36,830 nucleotides of DNA from Candidatus Solibacter sp. GTDB taxonomy: Bacteria; Acidobacteriota; Terriglobia; Bryobacterales; Bryobacteraceae. Numbering within the stretch: the stretch's first letter is position 1; each line of letters begins with the position of its first letter. Where the stretch lies: the NCBI GenBank assembly GCA_025361425.1, contig JANYAH010000056.1, positions 1-36,830 of the forward strand, given 5' to 3'. Below are positions 24,345 through 32,425 of the stretch, one piece after another. The notes beneath the pieces are model-generated. The model saw nothing but the letters and a program-made list of their open reading frames with translations. It was not told the DNA's origin and ran no database searches. A program made the translations under genes and the position numbers.

Positions 24345-25265
24345 TTAAGGCTTCGGCTGTTTGTGCGCGGCGAGTGGCCGGCTCCAGGGGTGCCCGAAGA
24401 TGATACCGAATTCCGTGTAATCCTGCATCTCGAATTCGATCTGCTGGAAGCCGGCAGCACGCAGGCTGTCTTCAATTCCACCCTTGGTGAACAGGCGCAT
24501 TTCGAGGGCGAGCCCCGGCCCCTCGTGAAACACCAGATTGCAGAAGGTCTCCACGGTTCCGTCAGGGCGCGTGTTCAGCAAGCACGGCTCTCCGCTGGTG
24601 TCTGACAAGCGCCAATCGTAAAGCTGGGGGAAGTGCTCGCGAGTACGCCCGAACGATGGCCCCGGTGAACCGTCGAAAGCCATATTCCAGAATCGCTCCA
24701 CTTGTCCGTCAAGTCTGCGATTGACGATGACGTAACGGTTCTCCTCGCGGCCAAGCCGCCAGTCATAGAGCTCCGGGATCGCCGTGCGCGGGTCGCCATC
24801 CCACACCCAAGGTACGGTCAGCAGCAACACACCCGATGGCTTGAGAAGCCGAGCCGCGTTCGCGAATGCCCGCGCCACGGGCATCTCGACGTGCTCGAAC
24901 ACCTCGCTGGCAATCAGGAAATCTAGCTCGCCGAGCGGCGATGGATCACAACGGATGTCGAGCCGCGGCGCGGTGGTCAAGTATGTGTTGCAGTACGTGA
25001 AGCGCTCGGCTAGGACGGCGCCGATGGGCTGAGGGTCAGTCAGGCCGATGCCTTTGATGGATTTCCGGGAAGGGAACTCGGGCAGAGGTATGCTGCGGTC
25101 GAACAGCTTGAGCGAGAGCCGATGAACCAGCCAGCGAAAGCGCACGTTTGACCGGCACGCGTTGCACGATGGCAGTTCGGGGTTATCGTAGTGAGCTTGC
25201 TGAAAGACGCTGGGCTGCCCGCACACATTGCAGACGAATGCCACATCGGCAAAGGCTGGAGTCAT
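24345..25265 (-). CDS. SAM-dependent methyltransferase-like protein with zinc-ribbon N terminus
   Basis: This is a 306-residue protein. The N terminus has CNVC (C12, C15) and CNAC (C34, C37), a probable zinc knuckle. The class I methyltransferase core is seen as LDFLIASEVFEHVEMPVARA at 114-133 and LLKPSGVLLLTVPW at 140-153, with GGIEDSLRAAGFQQIEFEM towards the end. The glycine-rich motif I is poor (KGIGLTDPQ). Two copies of a segment of about 38 residues (ELYDWRL…DGxVExFxN…PG) lie at about 165-202 and 214-251. I start at ATG 25265, just before the zinc motif. The target substrate is unknown. Confidence 0.7.
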   Translation of the reverse strand: MTPAFADVAFVCNVCGQPSVFQQAHYDNPELPSCNACRSNVRFRWLVHRLSLKLFDRSIPLPEFPSRKSIKGIGLTDPQPIGAVLAERFTYCNTYLTTAPRLDIRCDPSPLGELDFLIASEVFEHVEMPVARAFANAARLLKPSGVLLLTVPWVWDGDPRTAIPELYDWRLGREENRYVIVNRRLDGQVERFWNMAFDGSPGPSFGRTREHFPQLYDWRLSDTSGEPCLLNTRPDGTVETFCNLVFHEGPGLALEMRLFTKGGIEDSLRAAGFQQIEFEMQDYTEFGIIFGHPWSRPLAAHKQPKP

Positions 25266-25425
25266 TTGGCATCGGTGTAGGCTGCACTGAAGAACGCACA
25301 CAGTGCGTTGACGGGGGCTAAGCGGTGGTAGAGCCGCTCGATCATGAGATACGCATGCACGTTCCCAGATTACTAAATTCGCTTCGGCCGTGCCCAATAG
25401 GTCCTGAGCGCTAGCGGATTCCCGG

Positions 25426-26397
25426 TTACTTCGCAGGCGCTTTTGCCGGAGCCGCGCGCCCACCACTTCCGCCCGGCGAGGTCCAACCGGACGGCGGATT
25501 GTACTCCGGACGGGTGCGCGGCTTGTCCGCGGCCGGGAAGTCGGCTGGAACCTTCTGCGTGACCTTGCCGGTGGCCGCCCATTCCGTCCCGCGCTGGTAG
25601 GTCGCGATGAAGCCGACGCAGTTGAGCGCGGCCAGATCGTGCCCCATCACCGTATGAAAGATCCGCCCCTTGCCGTACGACAGCACCATGAGAATCGGCT
25701 CTTCATGGTTGGTGCCGCGGTTGGCCGGATCAGACCACGCCGTAGAGAGGACGGTCATGTTCTCGCCCGGCCCGCGCATGTCGGCGTAAAGCTCGTCGGG
25801 CACGTGCATCCATTCCTTGGGGAGTCCGCTGGTGATGGGGTGGTTGGTCACCTGGTTGACCATCTTGTATGCCAGGCGCGCGCCGTGGCTTCCAGCGCCT
25901 CCCGGAGCGGTATCGGCAACCAGCTTCCCATCCTTGTAATAGAAGTGCGGACCAGACTTCTCGTTGCGGCCGCGCCAACCGCCGACGCCGATCATCAGGT
26001 TGTACTGCTTCCAGTTGGGGAATGCATTATCGGCGGCGTGGACCGAGACCAGCCCGCCTCCGTTCCGGATGTACTGCTCGAAAGACGCCTTCAGATTTTC
26101 GGACCAGCGTTCGTCCGGCACGTCGTAGTTCGCGACCACCACCTGGTACTTGCCCCAGTCCGGCTTGAACCTGGTAAAATCGCCGTCGCGGGGCGGCGCG
26201 GTCATCACGTCCACCTCGAAGATGCCGGCGTCACCCAGCATTTTTTTCAGGTACGGCGAGGTCTCCTCCCAGGCATGGTAGGGTCCCCCCTGCTCTCCGT
26301 CGAGCAGCATGACCCGGATGGGGGCGGCGGCCCGCACCGGGACCGCGCAAGCCAGGAAGGCGCCAAGCAACGCGCCGATCATACCGTTTTTCATCAT
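25426..26397 (-). CDS. Secreted ThuA-domain protein
   Basis: This is a 323-residue protein with a signal peptide (about 1-24, MIGALLGAFLACAVPVRAAA). A ThuA-like (trehalose-utilisation, class I glutamine amidotransferase-like fold) domain runs from about 27 to 250: IRVMLLDGEQGGPYHAWEET, YQVVVANYD, GGGLVSVHAADNAFPNW, and the late GKGRIFHTVMGHDLAALN with a conserved HxxxGHD-like segment. The C-terminal about 40 residues are a Pro/Gly/Ala-rich tail. ThuA proteins often accompany sugar oxidoreductases, but none is adjacent here. The start is ATG 26397 or the second ATG at 26394; AAGGA lies 5-6 bases upstream. Confidence 0.85.
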   Translation of the reverse strand: MMKNGMIGALLGAFLACAVPVRAAAPIRVMLLDGEQGGPYHAWEETSPYLKKMLGDAGIFEVDVMTAPPRDGDFTRFKPDWGKYQVVVANYDVPDERWSENLKASFEQYIRNGGGLVSVHAADNAFPNWKQYNLMIGVGGWRGRNEKSGPHFYYKDGKLVADTAPGGAGSHGARLAYKMVNQVTNHPITSGLPKEWMHVPDELYADMRGPGENMTVLSTAWSDPANRGTNHEEPILMVLSYGKGRIFHTVMGHDLAALNCVGFIATYQRGTEWAATGKVTQKVPADFPAADKPRTRPEYNPPSGWTSPGGSGGRAAPAKAPAK

Positions 26398-26729
26398 AGT
26401 GTTCCTTCAGGGCGGCCACCGGGAAATCCGGCGCTGCGCGCGCCCGGCAACGGAGCGCTTTTTATCGAACCGTTCCAAAGATGTAGCACGCTTCAATGGC
26501 CGTCGTCTAGCGTGGTGTCCACGAAATAGATGGGCACATGCGGGGCAGCCAAGCTTGGGGCAGACTTCCTGGTGTGCGCGGGACGCCCGCGTCCCGCTGC
26601 CGGCACAATGGGGTCAGTTACGTGCAACGCGCGGGCAGGCCGACGGGGGCGTCGGCCGCGGACCAGGGGGTCCGCCCCACAATAAATGCAGCCGTTGCTC
26701 GTGTGCCCCACTCCACGCGCCAAGTGAAC
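26398..26729. other. 332-base intergenic region
   Basis: This gap between two minus-strand genes holds the third copy of the MITE-like repeat (26554-26680). The left part (26398-26553) should contain the promoter of the ThuA gene on the minus strand, but I see no convincing hexamer pair. I find no coding potential beyond repeat-derived frames. Confidence 0.7.
26554..26680 (-). repeat. MITE-like palindromic element (copy 3, inverted)
   Basis: The right end GGGGGTCCGCCCCAC (26666-26680) is the exact reverse complement of the left end of copy 1, so this copy lies in the opposite orientation. The other end is CTTGGGGCAGACTTCC (26554-26569), a more divergent terminus. Both internal hairpins are intact: GCGGGACG/CGTCCCGC with a CCCG loop and GCCGACG/CGTCGGC with a GGGG loop. 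The loops are complementary to or shuffled relative to copy 1, while stem sequences are preserved. Confidence 0.85.
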
Positions 26730-28298
26730 TTATTTCGGCGTCGCGTGGATCGCCACCGGGCGGAATAGCAGATCCTGGAAATCGTAGCTGAAATCCGTCA
26801 GCGGCGAAACCGCCGCCATGCGCACCTCATGGATCGTGCCATCGGGCTTCAGCGTGAAGGTCACGTAGGCGTCGGCATCCAACGTGCGATTCTTCCAGCG
26901 CGCCACGAAAGTGTCGTATTGCCAGTGCTCCAGATCGCCCGCCAGGTCCGGAGTATGCGTGAAGTGGAGGGAGAGCTTGCCGGCATGCTCCTCAATACGC
27001 ATATCGCCATACCAGGCGTCGCGGTAGCGGCCGGCATAGCTGGCCAGCGGCAGCGCCGGCTTTGTGTTGAGGTTGCGTTGCCCGGCCGCCTTTTTGACGG
27101 CTTCTTCGCCCTCGGCCCGCTGCTTCTTCAGGCGCGTGGAATAGACCGCCACCCAATCGGCGTCAGGCACGCCCAGGTAGTGATCGATCACGGTATTGGC
27201 GATGGCGGCATGGGCGGCGGTGACCTCCTGGTTAGTGAGAATCACGATGCCGAGCTTCAGTTCCGGGACCAGCGCGGTGCGGGAAACGTAGCCCGAGAGC
27301 ATTCCGGTGTGGCCCACCAGGCGCTTGCCGCGATAGTCGCGGAGATCCCAGCCAAGGCCGTACGCACGGAAATTCGGCTGCGTGTCGGCAAAGGCGGCGG
27401 GCGAACTCTGAGCTAGTTCCTCGATCGGCAGGATGGTCTGCGCGGACCACATTTCCCTGGACTGCGCCGCACTGAACAGGCGCGTCTTGCCGAATGTGCC
27501 GCCGTTGAGTTGCACGGTCATCCACTTCGCCAGATCCGCCACGCAGGTGATGATGGCTCCGGCGGGCGCGCTGGTGTCCATGTCCTCCTGGGGCAGCGCT
27601 TCCAGCTTGCCCGAAAGCGTGTTGTGCGGGGTCGCCACGTCCTTGCCCTGGGTCAGCGCCGCGACCTCGGTGAATGTGTTGGTCATGCCGAGAGGGGTGA
27701 AGATGCGGTCCTTGACAAAAGCGTCCCAGCTCTTGCCCGTGACCGCCGGAATCAGTTGCCCGGCCACGATGTAGAGCAGGTTGTCGTAGGCATAGGCGCT
27801 GCGGAAACTGGTGGTCGGTTTGATGAAGCGCAGACGCTTGACAATCTCCTCGCGGCCCAGGTCTCCGGGCGGGAAGAACATCAGGTCTCCGGCGCCAAGA
27901 CCCAGGCCGCTGCGGTGTGTCAGCAGGTCGCGGATGGTCATCTCGCGTGTGACGTAGGCGTCGTACAACTGGAAGGCGGGCAGGTGCTGGACTACGGGGT
28001 CGTCCCAGTGGATCTTGCCTTCATCCACCAGCATGGCCAGCGCGGCGGTGGTGAACGCCTTGGTGTTGGACGCGATCCGGAACCGCGATTGCGCGGTGAC
28101 CGGCGCCGCCTCGCCCTGCTTGCGCACGCCGTATCCTTTGGCCAGCACGAGGTTGCCGTCCTTGACGATTGCCACCGCGATGCCGGGAACATCGAATTCC
28201 TTGCGGGCGCGCTCCACTACCCCATCGATATATTCCTGTGCCGGGCACAGCGCCGCCGCAAGCAACACAGCGGCCGGCAGGCGAAAGCGATTCAGCAT
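26730..28298 (-). CDS. Serine hydrolase, beta-lactamase/D-aminopeptidase family (class C) with DUF3471-like tail
   Basis: This is a 522-residue exported protein with a signal peptide (about 1-20). The penicillin-binding-type catalytic motifs are S77-N-T-K80 (the SxxK nucleophile), Y171-D-N173 (YxN) and H330-T-G332 (KTG equivalent). The C-terminal 100 residues (LPLASYAGRYRDAWYGDMRI onward) match the DUF3471-like domain common in acidobacterial family members. It probably hydrolyses a D-amino-acid peptide or ester; true beta-lactamase activity is not implied. I start at ATG 28298, which gives the signal peptide and has GGAGAG 7 bases upstream. It lies 13 bases downstream of rsmI. Confidence 0.88.
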   Translation of the reverse strand: MLNRFRLPAAVLLAAALCPAQEYIDGVVERARKEFDVPGIAVAIVKDGNLVLAKGYGVRKQGEAAPVTAQSRFRIASNTKAFTTAALAMLVDEGKIHWDDPVVQHLPAFQLYDAYVTREMTIRDLLTHRSGLGLGAGDLMFFPPGDLGREEIVKRLRFIKPTTSFRSAYAYDNLLYIVAGQLIPAVTGKSWDAFVKDRIFTPLGMTNTFTEVAALTQGKDVATPHNTLSGKLEALPQEDMDTSAPAGAIITCVADLAKWMTVQLNGGTFGKTRLFSAAQSREMWSAQTILPIEELAQSSPAAFADTQPNFRAYGLGWDLRDYRGKRLVGHTGMLSGYVSRTALVPELKLGIVILTNQEVTAAHAAIANTVIDHYLGVPDADWVAVYSTRLKKQRAEGEEAVKKAAGQRNLNTKPALPLASYAGRYRDAWYGDMRIEEHAGKLSLHFTHTPDLAGDLEHWQYDTFVARWKNRTLDADAYVTFTLKPDGTIHEVRMAAVSPLTDFSYDFQDLLFRPVAIHATPK

Positions 28299-28311
28299 GG
28301 CATGCTCTCCG

Positions 28312-29136
28312 TTACTTCTCCCGCAGCATTTGATCGTACACTTCCCGTTTGGACAGTCCGCGGCGGCGCGCCACCAACTTGATCGCGTCCATCCGCGCCA
28401 TGCCATCGCCGATCAGTGTGTTCACCGCGTCCACCACGGGTGTATCGTCCACCGGCGGCTCCGCGGCCTTACCGATGAGTAGGGTAATCTCGCCCCTGAC
28501 GGTGTCGCGCGAGGCCAGTTGCGCGCGGATTTCGGCGGCGGTGCCGCGCAGGTACTCCTCATGAATTTTGGTCAGTTCGCGCGCCACCACCACGGGCCGC
28601 GGACCGAGGACGGTTTCGATGGCCTCCAGCGATTCCAGGATGCGGTGCGGCGCCTCGTAGAAGATCAGGGTGGCCTGTTCTTCGGCCAGCGCCTCCAGCA
28701 GGTGGGCCCGCTGCCCCTGCTTGGCAGGCAGGAATCCGCCAAAGTAGAAAGCGTCGGTGGGCAGCCCGGAACCGGCCAGCGCGGTGAGCGAAGCCGAGGG
28801 ACCGGGCACGGCTTCGACCGCGATGCCGGCATCGATGGCAGCACGCACCAGGCGGTATCCAGGGTCGGAAACCAGCGGCGTGCCGGCATCGGAAACCAGC
28901 GCGATCACGGCGCCAGAGACCAGCCGCGCGGTGAGTTCTTCCGTGCGCTCCGCCTCATTGTGGTCGTGATAGCTGACCGTGGGCTTATGGATATTGTAGT
29001 GATCCAGCAGTTTGCGCGATTGCCGCGTGTCTTCGCACGCGATCAGATCGGCTTCGCCCAGCACGCGCACCGCGCGATAAGTGATGTCCTCCAGGTTCCC
29101 GATGGGCGTAGCCACCAGGTAAAGCAGACCGGCCAT
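28312..29136 (-). CDS. rsmI: 16S rRNA (cytidine1402-2'-O)-methyltransferase RsmI
   Basis: This 274-residue tetrapyrrole-methylase-fold enzyme methylates the 2'-O of C1402 in the ribosomal decoding centre. Diagnostic segments are LVATPIGNLEDITYRAV at the N terminus, ACEDTRQSRKLLDHY, ALVSDAGTPLVSDPGYRLV, VPGPSASLTALAGSGLPTD, and FYEAPHRILESLE. Length is typical. An extended -10 (TATACT) lies only 6 bases upstream of the ATG. The serine hydrolase follows in the same direction. Confidence 0.96.
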   Translation of the reverse strand: MAGLLYLVATPIGNLEDITYRAVRVLGEADLIACEDTRQSRKLLDHYNIHKPTVSYHDHNEAERTEELTARLVSGAVIALVSDAGTPLVSDPGYRLVRAAIDAGIAVEAVPGPSASLTALAGSGLPTDAFYFGGFLPAKQGQRAHLLEALAEEQATLIFYEAPHRILESLEAIETVLGPRPVVVARELTKIHEEYLRGTAAEIRAQLASRDTVRGEITLLIGKAAEPPVDDTPVVDAVNTLIGDGMARMDAIKLVARRRGLSKREVYDQMLREK

Positions 29137-29142
29137 GTACTG

Positions 29143-29148
29143 AGTATA
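29143..29148 (-). promoter_or_regulatory. -10 element placed for a leaderless rsmI transcript
   Basis: On the minus strand TATACT is followed by six bases and then the rsmI ATG, so transcription would begin at or next to the A of the start codon. No ribosome-binding site precedes the ATG. The -35 region has no good match. The architecture fits leaderless promoters, but rests on one hexamer. Confidence 0.4.
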
Positions 29149-29224
29149 AAGAAGAAGCGTCCGAACTTGCGCTCTGATTGACAGGCTCCGGGCGCGACAG
29201 GGCGCTACTCTTCAGGAACAGTGG

Positions 29225-29252
29225 GACAGACCATCGCCTTTTGTGGTCTGTC
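29225..29252 (-). repeat. GACAGAC hairpin repeat, copy B (inverted)
   Basis: The perfect 9-bp arms GACAGACCA (29225-29233) and TGGTCTGTC (29244-29252) flank a 10-base loop. Read on the minus strand the loop is CAAAAGGCGA, identical to copy A. The outer bases GTGG also nearly pair. Confidence 0.8.
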
Positions 29253-29327
29253 ATGCCTCGCTAAACCAATAGAGGCCGAGCTAGTCAAAAACAAAAAGCA
29301 ATGGCGATGGTCAAGCGCGGGCTGGGT

Positions 29328-29355
29328 GACAGACGACAAAAGACGATCGTCTGTC
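29328..29355 (+). repeat. GACAGAC hairpin repeat, copy C
   Basis: The perfect 9-bp arms GACAGACGA (29328-29336) and TCGTCTGTC (29347-29355) flank the loop CAAAAGACGA. The central AGACGATCGTCT (29341-29352 region) is a 12-bp palindrome. It faces copy B 75 bases away, and it ends 15 bases before the hydrolase start codon. Confidence 0.8.
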
Positions 29356-29370
29356 TCACCATGGGAAAAT

Positions 29371-30273
29371 ATGAAGGTGAATAGAACCCCGGAGTTGAAG
29401 TTCGTTGGTGAGCGCGGAGAAGAATTGGCAGTGTGGGAGTGGCCCGGGGAGGATCCGCCGCTTCTGTTCGCGCACGCCACCGGATTTCACGGCAGGTGCT
29501 GGGACCGCATCGTCCGCATGTTTCCGGAGCGTCACTGCCTGGCGTTGGATGCGCGCGGACACGGGCGTAGCAGCCAGCCCGACCTGCCGTACCACTGGCG
29601 AATCTTCGGGCGCGACATGGCGGCGGTGGCGGAGCACTGGGACATTCGCGATGCCATCGGTATCGGCCATTCCAGCGGCGGGCACACCACCGTGCAGGCC
29701 GCGGCGCTGCGCCCACACACCTATCGCGCGCTGCTGCTGGTGGACCCCACCATTTTTCCGCTGGAATACTACGGCACGGAACCGCCGGACGCCTCCTTCA
29801 CGCTGCGGCGGCGCAATATCTGGGCATCGCCGGATGAGATGTTCGAGCGCTTCAAAGCGCGTCCCCCCTTCGCCCGTTGGCTACCGGAGATTCTGCGGGA
29901 TTACTGCGATTACGGCGTACTGCCGCGCGATGGAGAGTTTGTGCTGGCCTGCCCGCCCGCGGTAGAGGCGTCGATTTATCTGAACTCCAAAGAGCCGGGC
30001 TCGAACATTTATGCGGAGGTCGCGCAGTTGCAGCATCCCGTAGTGGTGATGCGCGCCGGCAGGGAACGGCAGCCTGGGATTTTCGATTTGGCCGCGTCGC
30101 CCACGGCGGCGGATCTGGCGTCGCGATTTGCCCATGGGCGCGAAATCCTGCTGCCCGAAGCCTCGCACTTTATCGCCATGGAACAGCCCGAAATGGTGGT
30201 GGATGAGATTCGCCAGTTGCTGGCCGCTACTTCTGTTCGAACAGCGAGGCCCGGCGAATCCGTTCGCCCTTGA
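29371..30273 (+). CDS. Alpha/beta hydrolase
   Basis: This is a 300-residue cytoplasmic alpha/beta-hydrolase-fold protein. The nucleophile elbow GHSSGG puts S101 as the nucleophile. The oxyanion segment HATGFHG is at 35-41, ALDARGHGRS follows at 58-67, and the catalytic histidine is H266 in PEASHFIAMEQPE. The substrate is unknown; the architecture is that of small-molecule esterase, lactonase or C-C hydrolases. I start at ATG 29371; the frame is open further upstream only across the two hairpin repeats. Its last 47 bases overlap the end of the convergent fusion gene. Confidence 0.85.
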   Translation: MKVNRTPELKFVGERGEELAVWEWPGEDPPLLFAHATGFHGRCWDRIVRMFPERHCLALDARGHGRSSQPDLPYHWRIFGRDMAAVAEHWDIRDAIGIGHSSGGHTTVQAAALRPHTYRALLLVDPTIFPLEYYGTEPPDASFTLRRRNIWASPDEMFERFKARPPFARWLPEILRDYCDYGVLPRDGEFVLACPPAVEASIYLNSKEPGSNIYAEVAQLQHPVVVMRAGRERQPGIFDLAASPTAADLASRFAHGREILLPEASHFIAMEQPEMVVDEIRQLLAATSVRTARPGESVRP

Positions 30274-32425
30274 ACACCACCAGGGAGATGCGCTCCGTGG
30301 CCGCAATTTCCTGAAGCGGGTTGCCGTCCACCAGCAGCAGGTCGGCGTCCATGCCCGGGCGGATGGCTCCGATGCGCTGGGCCGCGCCTAGCAGTTTCGC
30401 GGCGTTGGCCGTGGCCGCTTGCAGGGCCACCGTCACCGGAATTCCAGCCTCCACCCAGAGCTGCAACTCGTGGTGCATCGAGGGTCCGTGGAAGACCATC
30501 GGATTGCCCGAATCGCTACCCATCACCAGGGGGACGCCCGCCTTCCAGGCGCGCAGCAAGTTGGCGCGCGCGGTGTCGAGCGCGTGCTGGAACAACTCCG
30601 CCTTGACAACGTCGGCGCCCTTTCCGGAGCCGACGAACTCCCGGGTCTCCTTCAGCAAACGCGCGGGCACCACCTGCTGCACCAGCGAACGGTTCAGAAC
30701 GTCCGGTTTGCCGCCGAAGTAAAGTGCGTAGGCCTCGGCGACGGCGAGCGTCGGGTCGAGATAGACGCCCTCCCTGGCCATGCGTTCCAGCAAGCGGTCT
30801 GGGATCTCGTCGCGCCAGGATCCGTGTTCCACGCTGGCGCTGCCAATCTCCACCGCGTCGGCCACGTCGCGGGCGTCGCCGGTGTGGGTGGCCAGCGGCA
30901 GGTGCTGCGCGTGCGCCTCCTCGGACACGGCGCGCACCAGAAGCAGATCCAGCCGGTCGTAGCGCATCCCCGGGCCCCATCCCGCTTCCAGGATCGCCTT
31001 GATGCCATCGACCCCTCTGGCTTTGAGTTCGCGGACCTGTTTGCGGGCTTCCTCGGGCGTCTTGGGAGTGCGCACCAACTGCGCCTTCACGGTGTCTCTG
31101 ATGGCAACCGGCAGGTGCTCGACGAACTCGGCGCCGTGCCCGCCCTCGGCGGTGAACATGGGTCCGCAAACAAACAGTTGCGCGCCGAGTTTACCGCCAT
31201 CGCCGATTGATTTACGCAGCTTGAAGGAAGCCTCCAGACCGTCGCCCACGCTGCGCACCACCGTGACGCCGCTGTAGAGCAGTGCGGCAGCGGAGTGCGC
31301 CATGGTCTTGTCGACATCGTAGTCCCGAGTGTCCGCTGAGATGCCGCCAGAGGCCGCCAGATGGACATGGGTATCGATCAGGCCGGGCAGCAGCGTTTTG
31401 CCGGCGCCCTCCACGGTCTCGGCCTTCAGTTGATCGGGGTCCGGCGCCGTACCTTGGTAAATCGCGGCGATCTTGCCGTCGCGAACCAGCACCGCTCCGT
31501 TTTCGATGACCTTGCCATCGCCCGTGAAGATCCGCGTGTTGCGGATCAGGAACACGCCGGAGCGCTGCAACTCGCGATAGAGCGCGGCGTTGTTGCCCAG
31601 GTGTTCCTTGCTGTAGGCTTGCCACGCGCCCATCGCCACGAATGGCGCCAGCACGGCCACCACCCAAAGCTTGTTGCGTGGGCGAATCTTTTCTTCCTTC
31701 TCCCAGCGGAATAGCTGCACGGCCAGGAACAAGCCGAGCACCGTGGTCAGCAGCAGCGCGGCGACGGCCAGTGCGTTGTCCCGGAGATTCTGATTGCGGA
31801 AGAAGATGCCCTGGAAACCGCTAACCAGGTAGGAGGCCGGCATGAATTGCGCGAGGGTCTGCGCCCACTTGGGCAGCATCGCTGCCGGAATCGTGGCGCC
31901 GCTGAGGAACAGCATTGGCATGTAGACGCTCTGTATGGCGATGGTGGCTTCGGCCATCGTGTTGGTGACCGCCGCCAGAATCAAGCCGATGGCGCGCATT
32001 GAGCAGACACCGAGCGAAGCCATCAGAAACAGCGAGAACCAATTCTGCGGCAGCGGCATAGCGTAGAGGAAATGGGCCAGCCCCACCAGCAGGAAGAGCA
32101 CCGGAAGAAACAACAGCCAGCCGCTGAACATGGCCGCCACCAGGATGGGGAGCGGCGAGATGGGGGTCACCTTGAAGCGGCGCAGAATATTGGCTTCGCG
32201 CTCCTGCACGCTGCGCATCCCGGCGCCCCACAGTCCGTTGCCCAGAATACCCATCACCAGCACCGTGCTCACGAAATAAGCGATGCCCGCGCCCACCCCG
32301 GCGTGAAACAGTTCGGCGAAAGCGAAGAAGAAGATCAGGGGGAACAGGTAATTGAAGAACAACACGCCGCGGTCGCGCAGCGTCAGCCGCATATTGCTCT
32401 TGAACAGCGCCAGGTAGATTCTCAT
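30227..32425 (-). CDS. ABC-2 permease fused in frame to an amidohydrolase
   Basis: This is a 732-residue protein. Residues 1 to about 243 form an ABC-2-type exporter permease with six hydrophobic segments (near 22-40, 49-66, 94-121, 131-153, 163-181, 217-240) and the EREANILRRFKVTPISPLPI coupling region. A seventh hydrophobic helix is at about 252-270. Residues about 292-732 form an imidazolonepropionase-like amidohydrolase with every metal/catalytic ligand present: H353-V-H355, K476, H514, H534 and D638. With a cytoplasmic C terminus after six helices, the seventh would place the hydrolase outside the inner membrane. The start overlaps the ATPase stop (ATGA). Confidence 0.88.
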   Translation of the reverse strand: MRIYLALFKSNMRLTLRDRGVLFFNYLFPLIFFFAFAELFHAGVGAGIAYFVSTVLVMGILGNGLWGAGMRSVQEREANILRRFKVTPISPLPILVAAMFSGWLLFLPVLFLLVGLAHFLYAMPLPQNWFSLFLMASLGVCSMRAIGLILAAVTNTMAEATIAIQSVYMPMLFLSGATIPAAMLPKWAQTLAQFMPASYLVSGFQGIFFRNQNLRDNALAVAALLLTTVLGLFLAVQLFRWEKEEKIRPRNKLWVVAVLAPFVAMGAWQAYSKEHLGNNAALYRELQRSGVFLIRNTRIFTGDGKVIENGAVLVRDGKIAAIYQGTAPDPDQLKAETVEGAGKTLLPGLIDTHVHLAASGGISADTRDYDVDKTMAHSAAALLYSGVTVVRSVGDGLEASFKLRKSIGDGGKLGAQLFVCGPMFTAEGGHGAEFVEHLPVAIRDTVKAQLVRTPKTPEEARKQVRELKARGVDGIKAILEAGWGPGMRYDRLDLLLVRAVSEEAHAQHLPLATHTGDARDVADAVEIGSASVEHGSWRDEIPDRLLERMAREGVYLDPTLAVAEAYALYFGGKPDVLNRSLVQQVVPARLLKETREFVGSGKGADVVKAELFQHALDTARANLLRAWKAGVPLVMGSDSGNPMVFHGPSMHHELQLWVEAGIPVTVALQAATANAAKLLGAAQRIGAIRPGMDADLLLVDGNPLQEIAATERISLVVFKGERIRRASLFEQK

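Noticed and set aside
26730-28298. Serine hydrolase as an antibiotic-resistance beta-lactamase
   Set aside because: The SxxK/YxN/HTG motifs and DUF3471-like tail are those of the broad family of peptidases and esterases; nothing points to beta-lactam hydrolysis.
29221-29370. 50-codon N-terminal extension of the alpha/beta hydrolase
   Set aside because: It reads through the two hairpin repeats and has no family similarity; ATG 29371 begins the fold.
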